Below, piece after piece: positions 25,926 to 38,214 of a DNA stretch of 64,000 nt. The DNA is from Biscogniauxia marginata (lineage: Eukaryota; Ascomycota; Sordariomycetes; Xylariales; Xylariaceae). The stretch's first letter is position 1; every line of letters starts with the position of its first letter. The position numbers and the translations under genes are program-made. Location: positions 62,001-126,000 of the forward strand of contig MU404076.1 of assembly GCA_022695795.1 (NCBI GenBank), read 5' to 3'. Under the pieces are notes generated by a model. That model had not been told where the DNA came from. It worked only from the letters and a program-made list of their open reading frames with translations, and made no database searches.

Positions 25926-27565
25926 TTAATTCTTCGAGCTTTCCAACTCCACTGCTTCGCCACGCACACCCGCGTTAGGCGCCGTCGGGCGGGCAAACCA
26001 AGAGCAGGCACACACAACGACCAGAACGGCAAAGGCAAAATAGAAAGGGTACGAGAGCGAGCCACCTCCTCCGTCTGCCAGGCCCTTCTGAAACAGACCG
26101 GTCATACTCAACGAGAAGACTAGGAATCCCAGCTGCTCGACGACAGCGAGGAGTCCGAACAGTGTTCCTAGGTGCTCCTTTTCTATTACCTGTGCTATCA
26201 TCGAGCGGGATAGGCCCGGCACGCCAGCGCCAAGGGTGAAGATAACCAAGCCCGCGATAGCCGCCGCGAGATTGGGGGCTGTGGCGATGATGAGCATCCC
26301 GACCATCAAAAACGGGGAGGAGCCAGTATTTAGGATGCGGTCGCGCCTGAGAACGGCAGTCTTGCGCAGCCAGTACGAGAGTAAAGGCAGAGCTACGATG
26401 AAGACCGCGAGGTTTGTTGCGGCGCTGACAGCTTGGAATCGGCTGGATTCCGAGTAGTCGCTCCGGTAGCGAATGGGAAGAACCTGTATCATCAAGAACA
26501 GTGCGCTGGAGCTCACTGGTATGACGAGCGATGCTGCGGGAATTAGGAGATACACGCTTCGGTGCCGGAGGGAGCTGAAGGTGCTTCTGATAGAGCTCCA
26601 GACTTGTCCGATCCTCGTGATCAAGTCCTTAGGGCTTGTTTGAGCTGGTGCTTGAGATCGCATATGTAGAGTTTCCGGAAGAGATAAAGCTATAGCCAGG
26701 CCAGCACCGAGGAAGCCGAGCCCGATGTATAAAGGTAGCCACAGAGACTTGGCCAGTAAAAATCCACCCAGCAGTGACCCTATGACCTCGCCGAGAAGGA
26801 AGCCACATATAGCTATCTGAAACCATGTCGTCCTATCACCTCCATCAGCTGTGGCTGCTATATCACTATGATTGGTATATATATGTCTCACCTCCATTTA
26901 TCACTAGAGATATCTGATATCATGGTAAAAACGAGAGCTTCACCCACCCTGAACCCTCCGCCGAATAGGACTGCTACGTTTGCCCACAGTATAGACTCAA
27001 CGGATACGTTGGGGAATATATGTGCCATCAGGACACTCCAGCCGTTGTTTATGAGCATACCCAAAATGCAGAAGCTAAAGATCCACTTGCGCCCGTAGAT
27101 GTCAGCGGCAGCGGGGAACATCAAAGCAACTAGGAGTGCTACCACGCCAGGGCGGTCAGTATCTTCTCTACTCAGGGGTGAGATATAACGATATTCCCCA
27201 AAATAGGTCGAGGTCATGTAGCAGGTTGAGGTATCCCACTTACTGAGGAGAGAGCCGATAACGGTATTGACCAGGAGGAAGCGGTTGGTCTCCGCCACGA
27301 CACGGGCATCCTGGGTACAGTCCTCCTCGGCGAGCTCCTCCGGAGGCAAATAGCCACGATGCTGACTGCATATGAGTGCCGTGACGACCGAGATAAACGG
27401 TACGCCGTTCAGTGTCAAGCCCATCTCGACGAGAAAAACGATTAGAGTGAGCACGGCCACTACAAAGCTAGCTCTCCGATACCATCGTTTTGAAGAGCTT
27501 CGTGTGAGGTCTGTAGACGACCCCCTAGTTTCCTGCCGCGGCGAAGTTTTGATAGCGGAATTCAT
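25926..27565 (-). CDS. Major facilitator superfamily transporter
   Basis: Three exons on the minus strand: 27565-27244, 27138-26892 and 26832-25926, 491 residues. The first intron (105 nt, GTAAGT donor) is a multiple of three with no stop, so an uninterrupted frame crosses it; removing it joins VIGSLL to LLVALMFPAAADIYGRKW, a standard transporter segment. The upstream extension starts at TTG, so I chose ATG 27565. About twelve hydrophobic segments are seen, with the MFS loop 2-3 signature (ADIYGRKW) and a later GLSRSMIAQVIEKEHLGTLFG. The N-terminus is Ser/Thr-rich and cytoplasmic. The substrate cannot be told from sequence. No biosynthetic gene adjoins it. Confidence 0.88.
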
Positions 27566-28647
27566 CGTGAAGCGAAGATGCAAATTGGTTTAGGGAAAAG
27601 GGGCTGCGTATAAATATCCAGCTTTTAAATAAAACGTGTGATGAATGATCTGAAATTAGAGTTAAAGATATGATATATATAAGGTAGATCTGTATCACAA
27701 GTCGACACGTGATGTGAAGAAAAAGGGTATTCGCGTACACGTTAGATAATGTCTAAAAATTCGGTTTGACACAATAGCTGTCATATCGACAGTATCCCTA
27801 TTTACATGGCTCAGTAAAACAGAATAAGCAAACAGCCGATTCAGTCAATGCTTAATGATCAAGACTTTGGCTTCTTCCTGGACCATGTTTGTCTATCTTA
27901 ATATGCCTTGTCTTCTAACCTTTTTGCGCCCGACTCTCAGCCTTTGATATCAGAGCGCAGCTGAATCCATAAGAAACTGCGGAATTTCGCAAAATTGGGA
28001 AAAGAAAAAGAAAAAGGCACGGTTGACAATCAACAGTCGAGTCATGTTCTCTTGATATTTATATTATTGGAAATATATGTGTTTAGATGTTTTCTTGGCT
28101 GCTTCAGGCAAGTATTTACAGTGAGTCTATAACGCAAATGAGTAAGATGTGATTGACGCCCCTATGTAAGCATGTAGGTACATAGATGAAGCAGCCAACC
28201 TTCAACTAATAATCAACTTAGCGTGGATAAACTGGGTTCATAATAGATATGGTTGACGGCACGTAATGAGACTCGATATCAAAGCATTCTGATAGAGTTG
28301 GTCTTCAATTGGCATTATATCGATGTTGATATAGGTATAAGTCGCTCGCTACCTTTTTGAGCGACGACGTTCTGGTTAGGGCGATCTGGGGGAGCCCCAA
28401 ATACCCCTGGAAATCGTGGTTCAGCGCTGATCATTATGCTGACTGGGGTTAGTAACACTCGGCATGGGTCGCGCCAGACTGCTGCAGATGGCCGATCAGG
28501 TGTGGATCAGGTAAATATTGCCAAGCTTCATACTAAGGATGCAGTGCTTCACACAAGTCGGAGACGTTTGCGTCTGCTTCGGGCGGCATATGTAGATTTG
28601 TACGATTCCTGCGCTATATCGCATTGAAAACTAACTGCAAAACCAAG
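27566..28647. other. Intergenic, no confident gene
   Basis: Promoter side of the MFS gene, then AT-rich DNA. A missing 5' exon of the downstream GPI-type gene may lie here (frames near 28436-28510), but I could not fix one. Confidence 0.4.
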
Positions 28648-29157
28648 TTGCCGTGGAGTGGACTGGCGAATACAATAGGATGTGGGATTGGACTCACGAT
28701 GGTGCACCTGCAGATATCCTGGACAGCAAGCCGGAACTTAGCCTGTGCACTTGGGGGTACGCCGTCCTACGTGATCAAGGAGTGTGACACCGAGAAGGCT
28801 TTCAGCGAGATGAAGTTTGTTTTCACCGTGGCTTCTGTGTCGTCGTTAGACAGACAAGTAGATAGGGCGCATCCTTCAAGACCTCGACCGAACATGACTA
28901 CTGTACTGGGTCTGTTGCATCCCATGGGTGCGGATCTCGAGGACGTATATTTCCAAGTCAAGGTGACTAAGGACCACGAGCTAGCCGAGGCGGCTAGCCG
29001 GACGACCTCATCGGCTACGACTACTGCTTCTTCTTCCTCCTCCTCCGGACCTAGCTCTAGCTCCAGCTCTAAGGGGGACAGCGACGACGTAGTCAAGGTT
29101 AACGGCGGCGTCAGCACCGGGGCGAGCCTTGCCGGCTTCTTCATCCTCGCCATGTGA
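28648..29157 (+). pseudogene. Putative GPI-anchored surface protein, frame broken
   Basis: The 3' part is a clear secreted-protein tail: a long Ser/Thr/Ala run (about 29005-29075), acidic residues, then a short hydrophobic end (STGASLAGFFILAM) before TGA at 29155-29157, as in GPI-anchored proteins. The upstream part reads well in another frame (VAVEWTGEYNRMWDWTHDG, then ILDSKPELSLCTWG). The two frames meet at five G residues (28753-28757); one G fewer would make them continuous. A likely exon start is 28648, after a CTAAC branch site and an AAG acceptor. The 5' exon with the signal peptide is not identified. This is either a real pseudogene or a homopolymer length error in an intact gene. Confidence 0.45.
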
Positions 29158-29758
29158 GACGTTATTCTCGTCGACTACTTACGTAGTTTGGTGATGATGG
29201 CCGGGGAGGTTCTAGCGCTTAGGGTACCTATCTCGTAGGTATGACTAGCCAGAGGGGGGTTTAAAGGGGATATAATCTTTGTTATCGTCATTGGATATGT
29301 ATACTCACACATATATTTTCGGGTACCTTTTAAACGAATGCTGTTTTGAGAAACAGGTGAGAGACGTAGGTCTGGGGTAAGACAGGGGCTAGCGGCCCCT
29401 ATTTACATGTATGTTCTAAGCTGATTTGGCCAAGACATGCTTAGCAACTCAAAACTGGGCCCGGTCTCTGTCTGACTAAACATACCTGAGTAGGTATCTA
29501 GGTACCTACACAATTATTCGACGTAACCTTTTTTGCTCATGTGCAATGAGTCTGAATTGTACGGGCTGCTTTTTTATTCCCATCACTTAGCACAGTGAAT
29601 AGTCTCGGCTATACAGATTCTAACCCGGTAGAGATTTCGAAACAAGACGATTGGAAAAGACCTCGTCTGCCTCGCTGAGACTCTGAGGAGCGAAAGCTTC
29701 CAAAGTCCAGCCCACCCTCCCCCTCTCCTCGCTACACGCAAACGGGAGAAGTGCCACG
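29158..29758. other. Intergenic with TAGGTA motifs
   Basis: No coding content. Contains motif copies near 29224 and 29493-29504. Promoter of the OMA1-like gene. Confidence 0.5.
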
Positions 29759-31174
29759 ATGCATGCCCTGCGATTCCTGCGGCCTTCGATCAGTGGCTTC
29801 AGGACGCGCATACCACCCCCCTCCTCGCCTCCATCTTCTATCCTCCGCCGCCTCCAGCCCTTCCCCCGACGACCGCTGTCGCAAACCCCCCGCCGAACCA
29901 ACAACTGGCCGCGTCCACCCCGCGATCGGCACAACTACGATGATCCGCACTACCGGCTATCGCAAGCGAAGCCGCTCGTGACCCCGGGCAGGCTCCGGCG
30001 CTTCGCGCGCTCGCCGAGCCTGCACACGACTATCGTCCTCGCCGTTTTAGGCGCTACCGCCTTCTATCTCTACAACCTCCAGACGGTGCCCGTCTCCGGG
30101 CGACGGCGGTTCAACTGCTTCAGCCAGAAGTACGTCGAGGCCGCGGCCGAGGCTCAGGTCCGACGCATTGAGTTCGAGATCGAGCAAAGCGGGCGCCATT
30201 TCCTAAGCGAGTGGGACCCACGGTCTATGATCGTCATGAGGGTGATGCGGAAGCTTATCCCCGTTAGTGGCATGGAGCACGCAGACTGGGAGATCAGGGT
30301 TATTGAGGATCCTAGTACGTAAACAACGAAAGGAAGAAAATCCAAAACAACAAACCAGAAAACATCTCGTGTCGTTTTACCCCTTTTACAATACGAGGAG
30401 GATGCTTTCGACGAGGGGGATGGAAGCTCTTCATATCGTGTGTAGAGTTCCAAAGACTAGGGGATTGGCTGACATTCGTGGCTTCGAATCGAGCTTCAGA
30501 CACCGCCAACGCCTTCGTGCTTCCTGGAGGGAAGGTCTTTGTCTTTAGTGGCCTCCTGCCGATCGCACGAAACGAGAGCGGTCTAGCGGCAGTGCTTGGC
30601 CATGAGATCGCGCACAACCTGGCCGAGCACGGGGGCGAGCGCATGTCGTCGCAAATCGGTATCAACATCCTGCTGGGGAGCGCCATCCTCCTTACAGGCG
30701 GTATTGCCGTCCTCTTCACGTCCTTCATCGGCAGCACGATCCTCAACCTCCTGTTCGAGCGGCCCATGGGCCGCCGCCAGGAGAGCGAAGCCGACTACAT
30801 CGGCCTCATGATGATGGCCGAGGCGTGCTACGACCCCCGCCAGGCCATCGGATTCTGGCAGCGCATGGAGATGGTGCAGAAGGGCGAGGAGCCGCCCGAG
30901 TGGCTGAGTACCCATCCTTCGGTATGTGACGTAGACCTTGCTAACTACCTGATAGCTTTCTACACATGTCTATCCCACCTCCCACAACAGTGAACTCGGA
31001 GAAACGTATTATGTGGCACGACTGACAGCTTCACAGAACAATAATCGGATCCAGAAGATACAAGAGTGGATGCCAAAGGCTCTAGAAAAGATGAACGAGA
31101 GCGATTGTCAGGGGACTTCGGCGTTTGCTGATTTGTTTAGACGGGCCTTGAAAACCGGCGTCGTGATAGTATAG
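29759..31174 (+). CDS. OMA1: OMA1-like mitochondrial M48 metallopeptidase
   Basis: Three exons: 29759-30314, 30500-30921 and 31037-31174, 371 residues. The second exon could instead start at 30494, adding two residues. The N-terminus is Arg/Pro/Ser-rich, as in mitochondrial import signals, followed by a hydrophobic segment near residues 92-110. The peptidase core reads NAFVLPGGKVFVFSG, then HEIAH (about residues 220-224), a hydrophobic hairpin (LLGSAILLTGGIAVLF), and ESEADYIG near 280-287 supplying the third zinc ligand. STHPS comes just before the last intron. This order and the length (yeast Oma1 is about 345 residues) fit Oma1, the inner-membrane stress-activated protease. The first intron of about 185 nt is long for this window. 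Confidence 0.92.
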
Positions 31175-31913
31175 ACAATAAGCATCTCCCGCTCTTGATG
31201 ATTATGATTGAATATAGCTAGCTGTTAGACCATGTTTACGGTTTATGTACCATCCGATGTTTTATAATTATTGCGGAAGCACCGCTCAAAGTCGATTGTG
31301 TTTAACACCGATATCAATCTGTACATCTACCTAGGTACCTACTTACCCCTATCTCAAATATCGAGGATACCTGCATGTACAGTATCCGAAACTAACAGTC
31401 TTATAGGTGGTAACTTCTAGTCAGCAGTTTGTGTTTAGACCGAAAGCGGAGTTTGGGGTTTAGAAGCTTGGCATGAAACCCCCCTGCACACCGTCCAGTG
31501 TTAGTCTGCTGACCAATGACGTCGAACGTAATCCAATCCTTGCTTACCTCTCTCTTGAGCCGAGGCTCAAATCATGAGACCCGACACGGAGGGTTCGGTC
31601 TCTTGCGTATCGCAACCGAGCAATCATCCATTCATTCATTTCTATCTTTACTGACACGCACACCTACGTAGACACTGCACACCGTCTACATATGCGCGCG
31701 AACGTATTGATATATTGTTTTCGTATAGCGAATCTATGAACATTTTTTAAAACCTCGTGATTCTTAAAGTCGGTTCGTCCGCCTCGTTTGCAATTGCACA
31801 ATAGACAAGCCAGCCATCCGACACCGACGAGCGAAGAGCATATCACCTTGCCTACCTCGACCGCCACTTGCATACATAAACTTTCCGTAAATCTTACATC
31901 TACGCCTGTCGCC
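31175..31913. other. Intergenic
   Basis: 3' flank of the OMA1-like gene and promoter of the cytochrome b5 gene. Contains a TACCTAGGTACCTAC motif near 31328-31342. No gene seen. Confidence 0.5.
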
Positions 31914-32343
31914 ATGTCGAAGGCATTCACGGCCAAGGAAGTCGGCGAGCATAAGGACGAGAAGAGCGGCATGTACATCATTGTCGACAGCGGCGTATAT
32001 GACATCACAAGTCAGTATTCTACTTCCTCCCTTTTATCTATACATCTATCCATACATGCATACGCACACACTCTCTTGCCATCCACATCACGAGTGCATG
32101 TGATCTTCAGTACATATGTATATCCTGAACAGAGTAGAGGGGGAAAGGGGGGGGATTAAGCGAGCTGACGCATAACGCCTAACAGATTTCCTCGACGAGC
32201 ACCCCGGCGGGGCGAAGATCCTCAAGCGCATGGCCGGCAAGAACGCGACGAAGCAGTTCTGGAAGTACCACGGCAAGAACGTGCTCGAGAAGTACGGCGC
32301 GAAGCTGAAGGTCGGCGAGCTGGCCGAGACGGCGAAGCTGTAG
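31914..32343 (+). CDS. Cytochrome b5, single-domain soluble form
   Basis: Two exons, 31914-32010 and 32186-32343, 84 residues; the intron has a GTCAGT donor and a CTAACAG acceptor. The protein starts SKAFTAKEVGEHKDEKSG and continues YIIVDSGVYDIT, then across the splice NFLDEHPGGAKIL, the cytochrome b5 core with the first heme-binding His in HPGG. The second axial His is probably that of KYHGKNVLEKYG. The C-terminus stops right after the heme domain, so there is no tail anchor. It is a small soluble electron carrier or heme-binding protein whose partner enzyme is unknown. It is the second b5-fold gene in the window, after the MAPR protein at 10433-11347. Confidence 0.92.
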
Positions 32344-35300
32344 AGGGCGAGAGGGCACGGGGCGAATGAGCAATCGGCCAGCCTTACAGTTTGAAAGAGG
32401 AGAAAGAGAGGAGATCCCATATGGGGTTTGGAGCCTTGCGATTATAGAAAGAGGGCGGGTTGGGGAAATATATATATATATGCTGCGATATAATAGAAGC
32501 GAGACGATGCGGAGCCCCCTTTTGGAACTTTTCATTGCATATACGATTGCATATACGGCTGCACGGTACGGAACGTTACAATAGAGAGCATTGGACATAA
32601 CTGGCCGAGGTCCCTCGTCTGCGTTATATTTGAGCTGGCTACAATATCGAAATGCCAAGACCTTCCGGCATAAATTGCTCTAACCGTCTGGGTTCTTGAC
32701 ATGATGACTCTAAACTACGCCGTCTAGTATATAAGGGGGAATCCCGGATTTCTTGATGCGAAGAGACGATGAGATGGAGCCTTTGGAATGGTAAGATTGG
32801 GAAAGCGTGGGATGAGATAGAGATAGCGGTTATAGTGGATATGTATATTCGATCTATTTTATATATTCCCCATTCTCGAAGGAGCTCAAGAGGTTTAACA
32901 GTGAACGTATCTGTGACAGTTAGTTGTGCTTAGGATCCTAACGGCCGGGAGAAAGAGCTGTCGCGATATATAATTGTAACCTATGTGAATAGCCATTGTC
33001 CGCGCTTCTGGTCCGACAGAACTCCAGCATTGGGGCTAATGCGGTCTTGTCAGCGGAGTTCCATCGTTATAAATGGGCAACCCGTCCGTTGTTTGATGAG
33101 GCGGGGGGGTTCCATTCGGGTCCGGCAGGACGGCCTCGCCAGCAACTCCAGGTCTGTCAGTCCAGTAAGTGACAGAGATAGATGAGAGAGAGGCGACGCC
33201 GTATTCAAGTTCACAACGACGAGGACCTTGTTGTTGGCCGACTGCTTGGTCGCATTTTCCATATTCCGAGTGTTCGCCGTAAATACTCGACTCCTAGTTA
33301 GATAGAAAAGCACACTCATCAGAAAAGCGAGCAGTCAGAACAAGTCGCTGGCAAGAGCTATGCATGTCAAGGTTTTCAAGATATCGATGAATCCTCTGTA
33401 ATCTATGCGATAGCCATCAGTCATCATGGACGACTTGGATGAGCAACCCCTATGTGTTATATACATGTGAACTCTCACATGTGAGAGATTGCCTATCAAA
33501 TACTAAACTCAGGTTAGGTCGATAAGATACAGTGCAAACAGAGGCATATAACTTCAATCTGAGACTTGACCCTTTGTCACCCATAATCCTAATATGTATA
33601 GGCGAGATTCCAATAGCAGTCTCATGCAATGTTCACACGCTGGCTAAATATCTACCTACAATCAGGAGATAAGTATTCGAGAGCTTTCTGTTTGTTATGA
33701 TTAAGATGCTGGGCCCGCGCTGGAATGGACATCCACACGCGCGGAGCTCCGACTTGGAACCGAACCGTAATTTATGATATCGTGGTTTATGACATACCTC
33801 TGAGCAGGTTAGGTAGGTAGTATGTAGCAAGTGTCTGTGTAAGTGGTCATTGCGTTGGACCACGGGGGAAAAAAAAAACAGAATTGTTGCTGCAAGTCTC
33901 CATGATCAAGATCGATACGATTTGTATCCACAACCTTTTCATCCCTCAAGAGCTGAATGAGCTACATACATAGGTAGCTACTAACCTACATGGTATAACT
34001 TGCGTGGATACAAAACGTATTTTTGTGTATTGTTTGCCTTCCCGTCGCTGCCATTCTGTCGGCCGGTAACGCCGCAACTTTATGTACCTGACGAACAGCT
34101 CCCGTTAATTACACGAATTGACGGTGTGCAAATGGTCAGAATTGGCACGGTTGTCTCATTGGCCTGGTCCGGACGGCTTGCTGGGATACATATTGTAGAA
34201 ATTCCCCATACAATGCTACGGTGCTAAACCACCACCGGGATATGTAGCGGCGGTCGTTCGGCGCCAGACCTTCTTCGGTGAGCGCAGGTGGAGCATATAG
34301 GTACCAGGTAGGTTAGGTACCTAGATAAGCTAAGGTATAAACATATTTAGTGGGTACCTCTCTTTCTTATGTTTACTTTGTTTGATAAGACACAGACACA
34401 GGTACTGGTAAGTATTGTGTCCATGGTGATGATGGAAGCGTGTGCGTATAAGTCTATTGAGCATTGAGCGGTATGTCCCTTGTTTGCATGTCTCTCTGTA
34501 CAACAGGTTTCCCGTCTGAAACCCGTTATGTGACTTGCAATTTACTCAGCGTACAGTAGTAATTTAATGTATCCATGTACATGTAGGCTCGAGAGCACCT
34601 AAAGTTCCCCGGGGTCCTTACCGGGGGTATACTTCCCTTGATCACTGTAATGATGTGCCTGGAGGAAGTACCTCTGGGCAGGATTGGCGTCATTGTCAGC
34701 TAAGCTTTCGGTGATATGGGAGCTTGGACCAGCACTAACTCATCATAGCACATAAACAATCCTACCTGGGGTGACGTCTCCACTTTCTTCATAGTGCATA
34801 TCTAATTCAACTCGACGGTACCAATGCCATCTACCTTCGTTCCTACGTTCATACATATCACGCACAGCAACTCTTTAGACGTAAAGTCATCGCGAAGGGC
34901 AGAGCAACCACAGAAACTGCATAGCTCCCAAGCCAGTTTATAGGTACGTGAATTTGCAGTCTCGTGTTGTCCAGTGGCACGGCACGGTTATACCTCAAGG
35001 GCCGAGCTTCTCTCGGCGTCTCGCGACTTTCAGACCCTCGTCGCATTCCCCATAGCAGATCCCATGTTCCCTGCCTACTGCGGTATTACACTACCCACAC
35101 TGGGGCCGGTGACCCCCAGCCATCGGCTTGTTAGACCAGACATGCACCTACAAAATCGCGCAGGAATCAGAAATCGAAGAAGAAAAAAAGGCGCCCTGCA
35201 AGCTTGCCCGTCTCCCACATCAGCCAAGCAATCAGAGCTACTCTTGCTTTCCCTCGCCTTTAACTCGAGCTCCATTCATATTAGCGCTTCATCTCCGTTC

Positions 35301-35806
35301 AAACCTTTTTTCTCTTTCTCTCCTACTCCTTCTCCCTTCCTCTCTTCAACTCACTTGTCCTTGCGCCGATTCCCCTTGTGAATTTACTCTGTCTAATCAA
35401 GGCTTGTGTTGTTCACAGATAAGCTCATCTGATCCTCACGACCTCGGCAACCTCCTCTATTTACAACTCGTCTTACAACAATCCCTCTAAAGCCGACAAT
35501 TCCATCTCGCAGAGGTATGCTGCAATTCCTCCCAATTGGAATTGCGACGGCTCAGCCAGACCAACTTGTGCCAATTTCCCTCAATGTCTCGATCATCGCC
35601 AGCTTCCGCTTCGGGTCGCAAGCTACTACTGGTGGCGAATCAGCAGATGCTACACCGACTTCGGTTGACTGCCGGATGCGCCTTTTTTCCTCTAGGCACC
35701 GTCTATCGTACAACAAAGGGAATTGGCATCAATTGGTCCTGCTAGAGCTTGTCCAGCAATTCATACCTCTTAGTCCTGTATGCTAAGCTGTAAACAGACC
35801 GTCAAA
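32344..35806. other. Intergenic plus probable long 5' leader
   Basis: No supported gene. The stretch from about 35230 to 35800 is rich in pyrimidine and CTC/TTC runs and resembles the leader of a well-expressed gene (the 65-residue membrane protein starting at 35807). Open frames within it are probably leader shadows. Confidence 0.45.
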
Positions 35807-36220
35807 ATGCCTGCCATCAACAACGCCCTCGTCGCTCGCGAGACCTTTAGCCGCATTGTCCCTCGTGAAAACTGTAAGCATATCCTTCTACTGACGATTC
35901 TAACCTCGGCTTGTTCTATTTAGTAAGTACTAACTCATTATAGGGGCTCAACAAGAGGCTGGTGTCGTCGTTGTGTTCTGTAAGTGATCACAGACCTGGG
36001 CTCGGGGTTCCACATGGCACGGGCCTGGAGGAGCGTAGATCCCCCATCGAGGTTTTGGCGCAACTCCATGGCCCTAGCCATCCTTGTTAGTTGGTTATGC
36101 CTCAATGCTGACATCGAACTTGTAGGTATCGTATTTGTGGTGGCAGTCGGTCTCATTGCTCTGTGGATTTCCAAGTGCCTCGCCAGGAGAAGGGCCACGA
36201 AGCAAGCCGTGTCTGCTTAG
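35807..36220 (+). CDS. Small single-pass membrane protein, 65 residues
   Basis: Three exons: 35807-35873, 35944-35979 (36 nt) and 36126-36220. All junctions are phase 1, with GTAAG donors and TAG acceptors. The product begins MPAINNALVARETFSRIVPREN, has a hydrophobic span (VVVVFCIVFVVAVGLIALWI) and ends in a basic tail (KCLARRRATKQ). The layout suggests a single-pass protein with the basic end in the cytosol or matrix. The exact phase agreement, ATG context (GTCAAAATG) and CT-rich leader make this a real gene despite its size. I do not recognise a named family. Confidence 0.75.
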
Positions 36221-36937
36221 ATGATGACGAGGTAAATGTGGATGTACATGAGGGTAGTAGGGCGGTATCTTGCGTACGTCGGGACGAATTTGATGAGCAA
36301 TGCGGGACCTACGTTTCGAATCGACAAACGGATTTCGCCTTTTCGAACGTATCGGGTCGAGTCCGGTCAATCATACTCGAGTGCGAGCTATATGACGCTG
36401 AGTGATGTTGGCTAGGGGTTGGGCTGAGAGTATAGGTTATGTGTTGACTTAAAAGCACAGAATAAGTGCGGAAGAGCTTTCGGCAAAGGATATGATCCTG
36501 GATCAAGATCCGAAATGCTAGGTTTACTTAATTTTCTCTAATGGCAATGCTATCTTAAACCAAACACCCTCTTGTGCATACCTGTTAGATGTTTCGTGCT
36601 GGCCGTATCTAGTAATTTCCAGAACATCTCTAGATAGGTCGAGGCTCCTGACAAGGCAGTTAAGCACTAAGGAATGTATGGCTATTCACCGAGTCTCCCG
36701 ACACGATACCCCGTTTCCATCATATCTAATGCTATGTCACGCGACCAATCGACTCATGCCTCGTCGAATTCCATGGATAACTAAATCAGCATTTCGGACC
36801 AAGCGCCAACCCTTCAGTAAAGCTCCATCTTCTCCAGATGTATTAATCCATTTGCCGGCTACGATGGCCCCAATTAGCAAAATATTTATTTACTCCGCCG
36901 AAACCTGGCAAGTCAAATGATCCAAATAACGAGGAAT
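36221..36937. other. Intergenic between convergent genes
   Basis: 3' flanks of the 65-residue membrane protein and the dCMP deaminase gene. No gene seen. Confidence 0.5.
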
Positions 36938-38214
36938 TCAACTCACGGGTGAGAACTGTCTCAACTTAATACCAGCGGCCCTGAACACCTGGGCCGCCTC
37001 GCCGTCCATGCTATAGCCCTGATTGTAGACGACCTCGCTGATGCCGACCTGGACGATCTTGATGCTGCAGGTGAGGCAGGGGCAGGTGTTGCAGTAGAGC
37101 ACGCTGCCGGGACGGATGCGCTCGCGGCCGGCCTCGAGCAGGGCGTTCTCCTCGGCGTGCAGGCACAGGCAGGTGGCGAGCGAGACGCCGCTGCCCTCGC
37201 CGGCGTTGCAGCGGGGGCAGCCGCCCTCGCCGCAGTTGGGCAGGCTCCGCGGGGTGCCGTTGTAGCCGGTGCTCAGGACGCGGTGGCGGGCGTCGACGAG
37301 GACGCAGCCGACGGCGCGCTTCATGCAGTTGCTCCGCCGCGCGGCCAGCGAGGCGAGGGACATGAAGTAGCCATCCCAGCTCGGGCGCAGGCGGTCGGCG
37401 TCGAGGAGGTCGAGCTTGCCGAGGGAGGCGTACAGGTGCGCGAGCGAGGCCGACGTGTTGAGCAGCCGCACCGTCGCGCGCGACATGAGCGGGAGGACCC
37501 CGCCCGCGGGGGGGTAGAGGTCCCGGTCCGAGGAGGTCACGAAGTCGCCTAGGGTCGCGATTGTTGGGGGTGGGGAGGGGGAGGGGGGGGAGGAAGGGGA
37601 GGAAGGGGAGCGCTGCCGCTCCTGGTACCGCTGCCAGCGCACTGTCACGGGCGCGTCCACGCTGATCAGGATGAAGAAGGGGCGCCGGCTCAGGGCGTCC
37701 AGGACCGCCTCGTCGTGGACGTCGGTCGTCACCCAGCGGGAGCGCCAGTGCTTCGTGACGAAGTCGAGGAGCGCGGCCGTCGTGGAGAAGGTGTAAGATG
37801 AAGACGAAGACGACGACGACGCTGCTGCTGCTGGGGTTGGTCCCGGGCGCGCGGGGCCGACGCTCTCCCCGGAGGTAGTATCTGGCGTATCTGCGGACAA
37901 GTCCGAGGAGCCATTTCCGTTGTCACTCTGAGACGACGGCAGCAGCGGTGGCTGCTGCTGCTGCTGTGTTTCCAGATGCAGCTTCTTGAAGCCGTGGTGG
38001 TCTATCAGGTACCGGGCCACCGTGCTCTTGCCGGCACATTTTGCTGGTCAATCGGTGTAAGCGGGGAAGAAGAAGAAAAAACCCAAAGAGAACTCGGAAG
38101 CGAACGAGATATTGAAGTTACCTATGGTGGTAGGTGGGTGGGTGTAGGTAAGCTTAGGGGTAGGTAAGGCATGTGAGTTTTTGGGACTTTACCGCCACAG
38201 ATTCCAATCAGCAT
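36938..38214 (-). CDS. DCD1: Deoxycytidylate (dCMP) deaminase with P-loop domain
   Basis: Two exons on the minus strand, 38214-38193 and 38043-36938, 375 residues. Splicing restores a P-loop, GAKCAGKS, near residues 7-14, which neither exon shows alone. This fits the N-terminal kinase-like region of fungal dCMP deaminases. The C-terminal domain has the zinc-deaminase motifs: HAEEN near residue 303 and PCLTC near 329-333, with further Cys/His in NCGEGGCPRC that may bind a second zinc. The enzyme converts dCMP to dUMP for dTTP synthesis. Low-complexity inserts (Gln run, Ser run, Ser/Pro run) lie in the linker; the protein is longer than the yeast enzyme (about 312 residues). GC is very high relative to the flanks. 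Confidence 0.93.

Noticed and set aside
34974..35490. Overlapping plus-strand frames of about 120-135 codons
   Set aside because: They lie in a pyrimidine-rich leader-like region and translate to Ser/Phe/Pro low complexity.
37157..37552. 131-codon frame antisense to dCMP deaminase
   Set aside because: Shadow of GC-rich coding sequence; Ala/Gly/Val-rich composition is typical of such artefacts.
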